A stretch of DNA of 64,000 nt, taken from Nocardia asteroides. GTDB lineage: Bacteria > Actinomycetota > Actinomycetes > Mycobacteriales > Mycobacteriaceae. Made by a program: the position numbers and the translations under genes. The notes under the pieces are model-generated. The model worked only from the letters and a program-made list of their open reading frames with translations, ran no database searches and was not told the origin of the DNA. Shown here piece after piece: positions 9,879 through 19,108 of the stretch; positions within the stretch are counted from its first letter, which is position 1; the number at the start of each line of letters is the position of its first letter. The DNA is taken from positions 4,330,001 to 4,394,000 of the forward strand of contig NZ_LR134352.1 in the NCBI RefSeq assembly GCF_900637185.1, in the 5' to 3' direction.

Positions 9879-10349
9879 TCACTGTGTCCTTCCGGTGATC
9901 GGCCGCTCCGTCGGCAGGGTGCGCGGCAGCGCCAGTCCCAGCACGATCATGCCCAGGCCGAGGCCGAGGTGCAGCCAGTTGTCCGCATCGTTGAGCGGGA
10001 CGAAGTTGGCGTCGCTGTGCTCGTCGACGAACAGCCCGTACAGCCACAGCGCAAGATAGATCAGCCCACCGCCGATCAGGAACGTCCGCGCGGACGCCGC
10101 GGCGGCCGCGGCCAGGATTCCGGCGAACCCGAAGAGTAGATGCACGATGTTGTGCAGCACCGACACCGTGAAGATCCCGAACAGCTGCGCCTGCGAGTGA
10201 TGCCCCGCCCATTCCAGACTGCTGTAGTCGGTGGTGATCCCGGGAATGAATCCGAGCACACCCACCAGAAGAAATGTAAATCCCACCACCAGGGCGCCGA
10301 TCTGCACCGGCGACCGAGCGGTTCCACTACCAGTCACACGAGTCGACAT
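9879..10349 (-). CDS. DUF4383-type integral membrane protein
   Basis: A small membrane protein of 156 residues with about four predicted hydrophobic segments: GALVVGFTFLLVGVLGFIPG, a segment around residues 53-72 (FGIFTVSVLHNIVHLLFGF), one at the middle and one near the C-terminus. The layout and the motif HNIVHLLFG match the DUF4383 family of actinobacterial membrane proteins of unknown function. An AGAGGA ribosome-binding site sits about 7 bp before the ATG. The polar C-terminal tail is short. It faces the acyl-CoA carboxylase gene divergently. Confidence 0.8.
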   Translation of the reverse strand: MSTRVTGSGTARSPVQIGALVVGFTFLLVGVLGFIPGITTDYSSLEWAGHHSQAQLFGIFTVSVLHNIVHLLFGFAGILAAAAAASARTFLIGGGLIYLALWLYGLFVDEHSDANFVPLNDADNWLHLGLGLGMIVLGLALPRTLPTERPITGRTQ

Positions 10350-10653
10350 GGCACTGTCCTCTCACCCTCAGGGACAGCCACCGAACCCCCGGCGACCATC
10401 CGTTTTCGCGGACAACCGGCACATGCCCGATGCTGCCCCGGGCAAACAGCCCCGACCAGGCTGTTTCGACACTCTCGACAGGCGCCGCGGAGCCTGTCAC
10501 CCGGACGGCAACCACCGGTTCCGATGGGCGGGGCGGGAGTTGGTGAGGGGTCACAAACCCGTGTGAGGGCGGGGGGACGGGGGCAGCGGTAGTGTTGCTA
10601 CGGCCCACCGGACGCGGTGTCGGCGTTCCACTGCGACAAACTGGATGTTATTG
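10350..10653. other. Divergent intergenic region with a small hairpin
   Basis: This 304-bp stretch separates the minus-strand membrane gene from the plus-strand carboxylase. I see no credible coding frame in it. It contains a perfect 8-bp inverted repeat at 10444-10466 (AAACAGCC and GGCTGTTT, 7-base loop), not obviously placed as a terminator for either gene. It must hold both promoters, but no convincing -35/-10 pair stands out. Confidence 0.5.
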
Positions 10654-12198
10654 ATGAGTGCTACTGCCGAAAAGCTTGCCGACCTGCGAGAGAAACTGGT
10701 ACTCGCGCAGGAACCGGCCGGAGAGGCGGGAGCCGCCAAGCGAGCACGCAAGGGCATTCCCTCGGCCCGCGACCGCATCAACATGCTGATGGATCCGGGC
10801 ACCTTCGTCGAGATCGGCGCCCTGGTACGCAACCCCACCGACAAGAACTCCCTCTACGGCGACGGCGTCGTCACCGGACACGGTCTGGTCGACGGCAGGC
10901 CGGTGGCGGTGTTCTCGCACGACCAGACGGTCTACGGCGGCACCATCGGCGAGATGTTCGGCCGCAAGGTCGCCGCGATCATGGCCCTGGCGGGCAAGAT
11001 GGGCTGCCCGCTGGTCGGCATCAACGACTCGGGCGGCGCCCGCGTGCAGGAGGCGGTGTCCTCGCTGCGCTGGTACGGCGAGCTGGCCACCATGATGGAA
11101 CCGCTCTCGGGCGCGGTGCCGATGGTGTCGCTGATCCTGGGCAACTGCGCGGCGGGCGCGGTGTACCAGCCGATCTGCACCGACGTGGTGGTGGCCACCG
11201 AGAGCGCGCACATGTTCGTCACCGGCCCCAAGATCATCGAGGACGCGATCGGTGAGAAGGTCGACATGGAGGAGCTGGGCGGTGTCTACAACCAGGCCGC
11301 CTACGGCAACATCCACCACGTCGCCAAGGACGAGCCGGCGGCCTTCGCCTGGGTCCGCAACTACCTGAGCTACCTGCCGTCGAGCTCCACCGAGCTGCCC
11401 CCGATCGTGAACCCCGGCCTGGAGCCGGAGCTCACCGAGTCCGACCTGATGCTGGACAAGCTGGTCCCGGATTCGGACAACATGGTCTACGACATGCACG
11501 ACGTGCTGCTGCGCATCTTCGACGACGGCGAGTTCCACGAGATCGGCGCCGCGGCCACCGAGAACCTGATCACCGGCTTCGCCCGCGTCGACGGCAGGCC
11601 GGTCGGCGTGGTCGCCAACCAGCCGACGGTGCTGGCCGGCGCCCTGGACGCCAAGGCCAGCGACAAGGCCGCGCACTTAATCCACATCTGCAACGCCTTC
11701 GAGATCCCGCTGGTGCTGGTCGTGGACACTCCGGGCTTCCTGCCCGGCGTCGAGCAGGAGAAGGCGGGCGTGATCAAGCGCGGCGGCCGGTTCCTGTTCG
11801 CCTACGTGGAGGCCACCGTCCCCAAGGTGACCGTGGTGATCCGCAAGGCCTACGGCGGCGGCTGGGCCGTGATGGGCGCCAAGGCGCTGGGCTGCGACGC
11901 CTACCTGGCCTGGCCCACCGCGCGCATCGCGGTGATGGGTGCGGAGAGCGCGGTCGGCCTGACCCAGCGCAAGGTCCTCGAGGCCACCCCCGAGGAGCAG
12001 CGCGGCGCGATCCGGCAGCAGATGATCGACTTCTACAACGCGACCATCGCCACCCCGTGGATCGCGGCCGAGCGCGGCTACATCGACCGGGTCATCGAAC
12101 CGTCGTCGACCCGCCTCGAGATCCGCCGGGCCCTGCACCTGCTGCGCGACAAGCAGGTCGTGCGCTACCCGCGCAAGCACCACCTGCTGCCGCTGTGA
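10654..12198 (+). CDS. Acyl-CoA carboxylase carboxyltransferase (beta) subunit
   Basis: Biotin-dependent acyl-CoA carboxylase beta subunit, 514 residues. It moves the carboxyl group from biotin to acetyl-, propionyl- or a longer acyl-CoA. Two crotonase-like halves are present. The N-half has [12 protein letters not shown] and an oxyanion turn in GNCAAGAVY; the C-half has [12 protein letters not shown] and KAYGGGW. No alpha (biotin carboxylase) gene lies nearby, so it must pair with one encoded elsewhere. The start is uncertain: ATG 10645, TTG 10651 and ATG 10654 are all in frame, none has a clear ribosome-binding site, and the transcript may be leaderless. I chose 10654 because the conserved N-terminus begins [11 protein letters not shown]. 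Substrate specificity cannot be assigned. Confidence 0.93.
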   Translation: MSATAEKLADLREKLVLAQEPAGEAGAAKRARKGIPSARDRINMLMDPGTFVEIGALVRNPTDKNSLYGDGVVTGHGLVDGRPVAVFSHDQTVYGGTIGEMFGRKVAAIMALAGKMGCPLVGINDSGGARVQEAVSSLRWYGELATMMEPLSGAVPMVSLILGNCAAGAVYQPICTDVVVATESAHMFVTGPKIIEDAIGEKVDMEELGGVYNQAAYGNIHHVAKDEPAAFAWVRNYLSYLPSSSTELPPIVNPGLEPELTESDLMLDKLVPDSDNMVYDMHDVLLRIFDDGEFHEIGAAATENLITGFARVDGRPVGVVANQPTVLAGALDAKASDKAAHLIHICNAFEIPLVLVVDTPGFLPGVEQEKAGVIKRGGRFLFAYVEATVPKVTVVIRKAYGGGWAVMGAKALGCDAYLAWPTARIAVMGAESAVGLTQRKVLEATPEEQRGAIRQQMIDFYNATIATPWIAAERGYIDRVIEPSSTRLEIRRALHLLRDKQVVRYPRKHHLLPL

Positions 12199-12202
12199 TC
12201 GT

Positions 12203-12237
12203 GCGCGGGCGGGTGCGGATCACGCGCCCGCCCGCGC
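12203..12237. terminator. Convergent terminator hairpin
   Basis: Perfect 11-bp GC inverted repeat (GCGCGGGCGGG and CCCGCCCGCGC) with a 13-base loop, placed 5 bp after the carboxylase stop and 5 bp before the stop of the convergent flavoprotein. There is no T-run, as is common for actinobacterial terminators. Confidence 0.65.
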
Positions 12238-12241
12238 CGGT

Positions 12242-13864
12242 TCAGCCTTTGGCGCTGTGGGTTCCGGCGCGCCGGCCGGAGAACACGCAGTCGGCCAGCG
12301 ACAGGCCGCTGACGTAGGAGTTCGAGCAGACCCCGACCGCGGTGCGGCCCGCGGCGAACAGGCCGGGGATCACGCCGCCGTCCTCGGTGCGTACGGCGCC
12401 GGTGTCCTCGTCGACCAGCAGGCCGCCGAGGGTGAGCATGGGCATCGGGTAGGTCAGCCGCGCGCTGAAGGAGATGTCGAGCAGCGCGAACGGTCCCTTC
12501 CGCAGCGGGCGGCGGATGTCGGCGGGCTTGCCGAAGGGGTCGGGACGGCCGTCCTCGATGGCTCGGTTGTGCTCGTCGACGGTGGCGCGCAGGGCGGCCG
12601 CGTCGATGCCGGCGCGGGCAGCGACGGCCTCCACGGTCGGGCCCGCGGTGCGCCCCATCCGCAGCAGCCGTTCGGTCTGCATGCGCTGGAACCACACCGA
12701 TTGCGGGCCCAGCTGGGCTCTGGCCTCGGCTTCCAGGTCGGCGTCGACCAGCAGCCAGGCCCGATGGTGCGGTGCCGTCGCGATGGCGGCGCCCAGCGCG
12801 GCGCCGTAGCGGGATTCGTCGATCATGCGCTGCCCCAGCTCGTTCACCGCGATCGCGCCGAACATGCTGCTGGGCGGCGCGATGAACCGCCAGGTGGAAA
12901 GAGCGTCCATCTTGCCGGTGGCGGCGCCGAGTTCCCGCGCCAGGATGATGCCGCTGCCGTCGTCGCCCGCGGTGCCCAGCGGCAGCCCCTGCGCCCAGGG
13001 GTAGTCCGGGGCGTGCAGGCCGACCATCAGTTCGTTGGCGATGAAACCGCCGGTCGTGAGGATCACGCCGGTCTCGGCCCGGATTCGCACCGGCAGGCCG
13101 TGATTGCGTTCGATGCGATCCAGCAGCTTCTGCACCGCACGCCGCAGACCGGGGTGGTACACACCGGGTTTCGCGGAGATCTTGGCGAGCCGGGCGAACC
13201 GGCGCCGCACCCCGGCGGGCGCGTGATCGATGGTGACCGCCTCGACACCGGCCACCCGCCCGTCCTCGACGACGAGCCGTGTCACCCGGGTACCGGTCCG
13301 CACCCGCACGCCGCGGGCGGCGGCCGACTCGGCCAGCGGACCGAACAGCGCCTTCCCCGAGACACCGGGCCCGTGGGCGCGATGGCCGCGCTGGCGTGGC
13401 TTCGCGAGATCCCGGTACCCACCGGAGTTCTCGCTGCCCGAGTAGTACAGGTAGTAGTCGTCGGTCGGATACGACGTCTTGTACGGGCACAGCGAGGCCT
13501 GGAACGGCACGCCGTGATCGGTCAGCCAGTCGATCATGGCCGGGGATTCGGTGCAGAACCGGCGCAGGGTTTCCGCGCTCACCGCGTCGCCGACCTCGGC
13601 TTCGAGGTAGGCCAGCATGTTCTCGACGTCGTCGTCGACACCGGCCGCGCGCTGCACCGCGGTGCCGCCGCCCGCGTAGACGATGCCGCCCGACAGCGCG
13701 GTCGCGCCGCCACCCAGGTACCGGTCGAGCGCCAGCACCTCGGCCCCGGCCTCGCGCGCGGCCAATGCCGCCGCGACCCCCGCTCCCCCGTACCCCACGA
13801 CCACCACATCGGCTGAACTGTCCCAGGCCCGCACCTCGACCACCTTCCTGCGTGGACGCGACAT
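12242..13864 (-). CDS. FAD-dependent dehydrogenase of the KstD/fumarate reductase superfamily
   Basis: Flavoprotein of 540 residues. The FAD-binding motif GYGGAG lies near residues 25-30. The LGGGATALSGG segment and the C-terminal FAAGRTAVG...SYVSGLSLADCVFSGR follow the pattern of the FAD_binding_2 family, which includes 3-ketosteroid delta-1-dehydrogenase and fumarate reductase. The start is the ATG at 13864 because a GGGAGG site lies 10 bp upstream; a GTG three codons earlier is in frame. A KstR-type operator lies directly upstream, which supports a role in steroid metabolism, for example a ketosteroid dehydrogenase. The exact reaction is not established, and generic fumarate-reductase-like activity remains possible. 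Confidence 0.88.
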   Translation of the reverse strand: MSRPRRKVVEVRAWDSSADVVVVGYGGAGVAAALAAREAGAEVLALDRYLGGGATALSGGIVYAGGGTAVQRAAGVDDDVENMLAYLEAEVGDAVSAETLRRFCTESPAMIDWLTDHGVPFQASLCPYKTSYPTDDYYLYYSGSENSGGYRDLAKPRQRGHRAHGPGVSGKALFGPLAESAAARGVRVRTGTRVTRLVVEDGRVAGVEAVTIDHAPAGVRRRFARLAKISAKPGVYHPGLRRAVQKLLDRIERNHGLPVRIRAETGVILTTGGFIANELMVGLHAPDYPWAQGLPLGTAGDDGSGIILARELGAATGKMDALSTWRFIAPPSSMFGAIAVNELGQRMIDESRYGAALGAAIATAPHHRAWLLVDADLEAEARAQLGPQSVWFQRMQTERLLRMGRTAGPTVEAVAARAGIDAAALRATVDEHNRAIEDGRPDPFGKPADIRRPLRKGPFALLDISFSARLTYPMPMLTLGGLLVDEDTGAVRTEDGGVIPGLFAAGRTAVGVCSNSYVSGLSLADCVFSGRRAGTHSAKG

Positions 13865-13883
13865 CGGGTCCACCTCCCGCGAC

Positions 13884-13897
13884 TATAACGTGTTCTA
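13884..13897. promoter_or_regulatory. KstR-type operator
   Basis: The 14-mer TATAACGTGTTCTA fits the known KstR consensus TnnAACnnGTTnnA at every fixed position. It sits 4 bp upstream of the ribosome-binding site of the flavoprotein gene and inside the intergenic region shared with the divergent hydroxylase. KstR is the TetR repressor of sterol ring and side-chain catabolism in mycobacteria and rhodococci. No kstR gene is in this window. Confidence 0.6.
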
Positions 13898-14006
13898 GAA
13901 ATGTGGGCGGCGGATCACCGGCCCGGCGCGGACCATGGTCGCGATGCGGCTCCCGGCGTACGATCAGCAAACGACCCTGACGCCGTCCAGCACGAGGTGA
14001 TGCCTG

Positions 14007-15644
14007 GTGATCGACACGGAGGTTCTCATCGTCGGCGCCGGTCCGGTGGGATCGGCGGCGGCTGTCGAATTGGTCCGACACGGCGTGCGCTGCCGCCTGG
14101 TGGACGCGCTCCCCGCGCCGACCCACTACGCCAAGGCGGTCGGGATCCAGCCCCGGACGCTGGAGGTTTTCGAGCAGATGGGCGTGCTGCGGGAGATCCT
14201 GGACGCCGGAATCCAGCTGCGCGGTCAGTACCTCTACACCAACGGCACCGAGACGGGCACGACGGATCTGACGTTGCCGCCCGATGTGCCGTTCGGGTTC
14301 GTCGGCATTCCGCAGTACGCGACCGAGCGGATCCTGTGGGAGCGCTTGGCGGCCACGGGAATCCGCGTGGAGCGGGGTGTCGAACTGGTCGGCTTCAGCC
14401 AGGACGGCAGCGGGGTCGAGGCCGTACTGTCCGACGCCCACGGCGAGCACACGGTCCGCGCGCGGTTCCTGGTGGGCTGCGACGGCGCCCACAGCACCGT
14501 CCGCAAGGCGCTGGGCCTGACTTTCGAGGGCGCGGCGTTCCCGGAGCAGTACATGCTCGGCGATGTGGAACTGGACTGGTCGCAACCGCGTGGCTACGGC
14601 GTGCGCGCGATCCACCAGACCGACGGGGTCACCGACGACGCCCTGGTGTGCATCCCGCTACCCGGCCGCAACCGCTACCGCGTCTCCATGCGGGTGCCCA
14701 CCGACCGCGAGGTCGGCGTCGCGGGCTCGGAGGCGGTGGAGCACGGCATCGGCGCGGGACCCGGCCCGGATCTGGCCGACATCCAGGCCGTGCTGGACCG
14801 GTTGTCGCCCGAACCCGTGACGGCCTCGCACCTGCGCTGGTCGTCGACCTTCCGGATCAGTCATCGCATCGTCGACTCCTACGGGCGCGGCCGGGTCTTC
14901 GTCGCCGGCGACGCGGCCCATATCCATCCGCCCACCGGCGCGCAGGGCATGAACACCGGCATCCAGGACGCCCACAATCTGGCGTGGAAGCTCGCGCTGG
15001 CCGTCGCCGGTGGCGGGGCGCCGGGGCTGCTCGCCAGCTATGACGCCGAACGCAGGCCGGTCGGTGAGGAGGTCGTCGACCGCACGGTGCGCCACGCCCA
15101 GCAGGGCATCGGCGCCGGCGAGACCGATCGCGACCAGGTGATGCGGCGGGAAGCCCAGCTGCTCATCGACTACCGGGACAGTCCGCTGGTGACCGCGTCG
15201 CCGGCCGACTGGCCCTCCCCCGCCGCGGGATCCCGCGCGCCGGACGCGACCGGCCTGACCCGCGACGCCGTCACCGGCGCCTTCCGGCTGTTCACCCTCT
15301 TACCCGGCCGCCACCACACGCTGCTCGCCTATGCCGACCGTGCGTGGGACGCCGACGCGGTCGACGACTTCGAGGGCATGGTCGAGGATCTCCGCGACGC
15401 GACGGACGGCGGACTCGACGCGTACCTCGTCACCGCACCCGATGCCGAACTCGCCACGGCCGTCGTGCCCGTGATCCGGGACCGGGACGGCGATTTCACC
15501 CGCCGCTACCGGCCGGTGCCCGGCAGCGTCTTCGTGGTCCGGCCCGACGGATACCTGGGCTACGCCGCGGTGCCCGCGTCATCCGAGGATCTCACCCGCC
15601 ACCTCGCCGCGACCTTCGCGCTCGAGCCGGTGGGCACCCGCTAG
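14007..15644 (+). CDS. FAD-dependent aromatic-ring hydroxylase-type monooxygenase
   Basis: Flavoprotein monooxygenase of 545 residues, of the phenol/3-(3-hydroxyphenyl)propionate hydroxylase class. It shows GAGPVG near residues 9-14, the DG motif GCDGAHSTVRK near residue 158, and the GD motif VAGDAAHIHPPTGAQGMNTGIQDA near residue 300. The last about 110 residues form the thioredoxin-like C-terminal domain typical of this class, ending in a conserved VVRPDGYLGY. The start is GTG with a GAGGTGAT site upstream. It is divergent from the flavoprotein with the KstR-like box. It shares a 4-bp CTAG overlap of stop codons with the convergent next gene. The substrate is unknown; a phenolic or polyketide-like compound is likely for the family. 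Confidence 0.9.
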   Translation: MIDTEVLIVGAGPVGSAAAVELVRHGVRCRLVDALPAPTHYAKAVGIQPRTLEVFEQMGVLREILDAGIQLRGQYLYTNGTETGTTDLTLPPDVPFGFVGIPQYATERILWERLAATGIRVERGVELVGFSQDGSGVEAVLSDAHGEHTVRARFLVGCDGAHSTVRKALGLTFEGAAFPEQYMLGDVELDWSQPRGYGVRAIHQTDGVTDDALVCIPLPGRNRYRVSMRVPTDREVGVAGSEAVEHGIGAGPGPDLADIQAVLDRLSPEPVTASHLRWSSTFRISHRIVDSYGRGRVFVAGDAAHIHPPTGAQGMNTGIQDAHNLAWKLALAVAGGGAPGLLASYDAERRPVGEEVVDRTVRHAQQGIGAGETDRDQVMRREAQLLIDYRDSPLVTASPADWPSPAAGSRAPDATGLTRDAVTGAFRLFTLLPGRHHTLLAYADRAWDADAVDDFEGMVEDLRDATDGGLDAYLVTAPDAELATAVVPVIRDRDGDFTRRYRPVPGSVFVVRPDGYLGYAAVPASSEDLTRHLAATFALEPVGTR

Positions 15645-16291
15645 CCGCCGAACGGATACTCGTCGCACAGGTCGCCCGCGAACCGGTGCGCGGCGTGCTC
15701 GCGCAGGCGTGGGCCGTAGACCGGGTCCGTGGCGAGGGCGGTGTAGGTGTCGAACTCGCACCGCACCAGTCCCGCCGCTTCCGCGACGTAGACGTCGAAC
15801 CCCGGGTACATCAGTCCCACGAACGGCATGTCGTCGATATCGAGGGCCAGCACCGGGTATTCGCCCGCCGAGTCCGGTTCGCCCACCGCCAGCACCCGCC
15901 GCGAGTCGGAACCGCCCGGCAGCAGGAAGCATTCGGCGAAGCGCTCGGCCAGCGGCGCGAAGGCCTCGCCCCACGGGGCGCCGAACTCGTCGGCCACCAG
16001 CTGGTCCAGGCTTCGCGGCGCGAAAGCGCCGTCGGGGGTGAACCATCCGTGCCGCGCGAACAGCGAGGTGTCGAAGGCGAACCATTCCCGGAGTGCGGGC
16101 GAGAGCGGGCGCCCCGACGGAAAGACCGCGGTGGTCAGCACATCCTGGGGCATCGGGCTCGCCGCGCCGTCCACCCACGGGGCGTGGCCGACCCAGGCGA
16201 CCGGCTCGTACATCGGCCGGTCGGGTGTCGGCCGCACGGCGTCGATGACCCGTCTGGTCAGGGCGGCGCCGTGCAGAACGTCGGTTGTCAT
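15641..16291 (-). CDS. Conserved hypothetical protein
   Basis: A 216-residue soluble protein that I do not recognise. It is rich in Asp, Glu, Pro and aromatic residues, with no signal peptide, membrane segment or repeated motif. Clusters such as LALDIDDMPFVGLMYPGFDVYVAEAAG suggest a mixed alpha/beta fold. The start MTTDVLHG at 16291 is chosen because the upstream 16 residues are arginine- and valine-rich and unlike the body; no strong ribosome-binding site helps. It is convergent with the hydroxylase and shares the CTAG stop overlap. Confidence 0.7.
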   Translation of the reverse strand: MTTDVLHGAALTRRVIDAVRPTPDRPMYEPVAWVGHAPWVDGAASPMPQDVLTTAVFPSGRPLSPALREWFAFDTSLFARHGWFTPDGAFAPRSLDQLVADEFGAPWGEAFAPLAERFAECFLLPGGSDSRRVLAVGEPDSAGEYPVLALDIDDMPFVGLMYPGFDVYVAEAAGLVRCEFDTYTALATDPVYGPRLREHAAHRFAGDLCDEYPFGG

Positions 16292-16411
16292 GGGCCGCAA
16301 CGTAACAGCCCCCACCGACACCCGCACCCCCTGTTCCACGCGTGAGCCGGGCGATGTGTTCGGCCGCGTCGGTACCGGATTCCGGGCCGTACCGGGGCGA
16401 CACTGGGATCC

Positions 16412-17557
16412 GTGGACGACTCCAACGACACGGCTCCACCGTCGGGCGCGCGGACCCGGATGCCACCGTGGCTACCCAAGGCCATGGTGCTGGGCCTGGT
16501 GTTCTTCGGCCTGTTCCTGCTCGCCGACTGGGCCTTCCACCGGCTGATCGGGATCCTGATCATCCTGCTGGTGTCGTTCTTCGTGGCCTTGGCGATGGAG
16601 CCCGCCGTCGCGGTGCTGGTGCGCCGCCGGGTGCCGCGCGGACTGGCCGTCGCGCTCGTGTTCCTCGGCACCTTCGCCTGTGTGCTGGCGTTCCTCGCCG
16701 CCCTGGTGACCCTGCTGGTGGAGACCACCACGAATCTCGCCCGCGAGACCCCACGCCTGCTCGACGAGGGCATCGATCGGGTGAATCGCACCTTCGGACA
16801 GCACTTCACCATGGACGACCTCAGCCAGCGGCTGCTGCGCGAGTCCAGTCTCATCGAGGGCTACGCCCGCACCGCCGCCGACAGCGCGTGGGGCGTGTCG
16901 ACGACGGTGCTCGGCGGCTTGGCGCAGGTGCTGTCCATCGCGATCTTCAGCATCTATCTCACCGTCGGCGGCCCGAAGGTCCGCCGGACCGTCTGCACAC
17001 TGCTGCCCCCGGCGCGTCAGCAGACCTTCCTGCACGCCTGGGATCTGGCGATCGACAAGACCGGCGGCTACCTGTACTCGCGGGTGCTGCTGGCGATCGT
17101 CTCCGCGGTCGTGCACGGGGTGTTCCTGGCGATCCTCGGCCTGCCCAATCCGGTCGCGCTGGGTGTGTGGTTCGGGGTGATCGCGTCGTTCATCCCGACC
17201 TTCGGTACCTATCTCGCGGCGATCCTGCCGGTGTTCGTCGCGCTCACGGTCGATCCGATGGACGCCGCGTGGATTCTGCTGTTCGCCGTGGTGTACCAGT
17301 GGTTCCAGGATTACGTCCTGCAACCGCGGATCACCGCGCGCACCGTCGACGTGAACGCCGCGATCGCCCTGCTGGCGGTGCTGGCCGGCGGTGCGCTGCT
17401 CGGCCCGGTCGGCGCGCTGCTGGCCATCCCGGCCACCGCGACCGTGCAGGCGTTCCTGTCGCAATACCTGAAACACTATGCGGTGGTCGAGGATCCGCGC
17501 ATCGATCAGACGACCGCCCGCCGGAGCCGGACCGCGAGCCCGCCCGCCGAGGACTGA
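16412..17557 (+). CDS. AI-2E family transporter (PerM-like)
   Basis: Integral membrane protein of 381 residues with about eight hydrophobic segments, grouped as two near the N-terminus, one around residue 85 and a dense block from residue 210 onward. The C-terminal motif QWFQDYVLQPRITARTVDVNAAIALLAVLAGGALLGPVGALLAIP matches the AI-2E transporter family. Members include the autoinducer-2 exporter of E. coli and several antiporters, so the family name should not be read as proof of signalling. The start is GTG. The C-terminal tail is Arg-rich and cytoplasmic. It is convergent with the MFS gene, with only 3 bp between stops inside a small ACTGAC-G-GTCAGT palindrome. Confidence 0.88.
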   Translation: MDDSNDTAPPSGARTRMPPWLPKAMVLGLVFFGLFLLADWAFHRLIGILIILLVSFFVALAMEPAVAVLVRRRVPRGLAVALVFLGTFACVLAFLAALVTLLVETTTNLARETPRLLDEGIDRVNRTFGQHFTMDDLSQRLLRESSLIEGYARTAADSAWGVSTTVLGGLAQVLSIAIFSIYLTVGGPKVRRTVCTLLPPARQQTFLHAWDLAIDKTGGYLYSRVLLAIVSAVVHGVFLAILGLPNPVALGVWFGVIASFIPTFGTYLAAILPVFVALTVDPMDAAWILLFAVVYQWFQDYVLQPRITARTVDVNAAIALLAVLAGGALLGPVGALLAIPATATVQAFLSQYLKHYAVVEDPRIDQTTARRSRTASPPAED

Positions 17558-17560
17558 CGG

Positions 17561-19108
17561 TCAGTGTTCGCGCCCGGTGATCGTCAGATCGCGCGGGATC
17601 AGCACCGTGGCCACCGTCGCCGCGACGAGCATGACGACGAACCCGACCAGCCCGGTCCGGGTGAGCGAGTCGACGAACGCGTCCCCGGCCCGCGCGGCGA
17701 GCTCGGCCGACCCGGTCTGCGCGGCGATCTCCATCGCTCCGGCCAGCGACTCGCGAGCCGCGTGCGCCTGTTCCGCTCCGAGCCCGGTCAGCGCGGATCC
17801 CTCGGCCAGGTGCGCGCCATAGCTCGCCGAAGCCACACTGCCCAGCACGGCCACGCCGAGCACACTGCCCAGTTCGTAGGAGGTTTCCTCCAGGGCGGCG
17901 GCATTGCCCGCCTTCTCCTGCGGGGTGCCCGCCATGATGATCGCCGACCCGACGGCCAGTGAGCTGCCGCCGCCGCCGAGCAGCGCCAGAGCCACCGCGA
18001 CCCAGGGATACGACAGCGGTTCCGGCGCCAGGACGATGATCAGGAAACCGATCCCCGCGACGGCCAATCCCCCGCCGAGCACGTTGCGCGCACCGAGGCG
18101 CTGCGCCAGCGCGGGCGCCACCGGCGACACCACCATCATGGCGATCGCGGCGGGCAGCAACGCGACTCCGGCCTGCAACGGCGAGCGTCCCTGCACCAGC
18201 TGCAACCACTGGGCGACCAGCAGCAACAGCGCGCCCATCGCGAACATCGACGCCAGCGCCGCGAGAATCCCGCCGGTGAACGGCGCGCGCCGGAACAGCC
18301 CCAGATCCAGGATCGGCGCCGGGCTGCGCAGGCAGCGCCGGACGAACCAGGCCAGGACCAGCCCGGCGGCGGCGAGCACGGCCCAGGCCGTGGGGTCGTC
18401 GAAGCCCTTCTCGGCGAAGTGCTTGATCGACCAGACCAAGCCGACCATGCCCACGATCGAGGCGAGCGTGGCGGCGAGATCGAACGGCGGCGGGTGGGGA
18501 CTGCGGTACTCCGGCAGGATCAGCAGCCCGGCCACCACCGCGACCGCCATCAGCGGCACGTTGACGAGGAAGGCCGAGTGCCACGAGATGTGTTCGAGTA
18601 GCAGCCCGCCCACGACCGGCCCCACCGCCATGCCGACCGCGGAGACCGCGGCCCACACCCCCAGGGCGGTGGCGCGTTCCTTCGGATCGGTGAAGATCAC
18701 CCGCAGCATCGACAGCGTCGTCGGCATCACCATGGCGCCGCCGACACCGAGCAGCGCGCGCAGGGCGATGAGCGCGGCCGGTGTGTGCACGAGCAGCACC
18801 GCCAGCGAGACGCCGCCGAAGACGGCGAATCCGGCGAGCAGCATGCGTTTGCGCCCGAAGCGGTCGGCCAGTGCGCTCATCGGGACGAGCAGCCCGGCCA
18901 GGATCAGGGAGTAGACGTCGACGATCCACAGCTGCTGGGTGGCGGTCGGCGCCAGGTCGGCGGCGATGTGCGGCAGCGCGACATTGAGGATCGTCATGTC
19001 GACGGCGATCACCGTCAATGCCATCGACAGCACGGCCAGCGCCGACCAGCGGCGCCGCGCGCTCAGCCCGGCGGACGCGGGGACCGCCTCGTCGCGGAGG
19101 GTGCTCAT
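17561..19108 (-). CDS. MFS transporter, DHA2 (14-TM drug efflux) type
   Basis: Proton-driven efflux protein of 515 residues with about 14 hydrophobic segments. It has the DHA2 signatures LWIVDVYSLILAGLLVPMSALADRFGRKR (motif A region) and motif C in the GPVVGGLLLEHISWHSAFLVNVP loop. The likely start MSTLRDEAV overlaps the TetR stop as ATGA, so the two genes are co-transcribed and translationally coupled. The arrangement TetR then pump, with an operator ahead of TetR, indicates an inducible multidrug or metabolite exporter. Confidence 0.92.
   Translation of the reverse strand: MSTLRDEAVPASAGLSARRRWSALAVLSMALTVIAVDMTILNVALPHIAADLAPTATQQLWIVDVYSLILAGLLVPMSALADRFGRKRMLLAGFAVFGGVSLAVLLVHTPAALIALRALLGVGGAMVMPTTLSMLRVIFTDPKERATALGVWAAVSAVGMAVGPVVGGLLLEHISWHSAFLVNVPLMAVAVVAGLLILPEYRSPHPPPFDLAATLASIVGMVGLVWSIKHFAEKGFDDPTAWAVLAAAGLVLAWFVRRCLRSPAPILDLGLFRRAPFTGGILAALASMFAMGALLLLVAQWLQLVQGRSPLQAGVALLPAAIAMMVVSPVAPALAQRLGARNVLGGGLAVAGIGFLIIVLAPEPLSYPWVAVALALLGGGGSSLAVGSAIIMAGTPQEKAGNAAALEETSYELGSVLGVAVLGSVASASYGAHLAEGSALTGLGAEQAHAARESLAGAMEIAAQTGSAELAARAGDAFVDSLTRTGLVGFVVMLVAATVATVLIPRDLTITGREH

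Noticed and set aside
17546..17567. ACTGAC-G-GTCAGT palindrome as an operator
   Set aside because: It spans the two convergent stop codons and has only 6-bp arms; it is more likely a by-product of TGA/TCA stops than a binding site.
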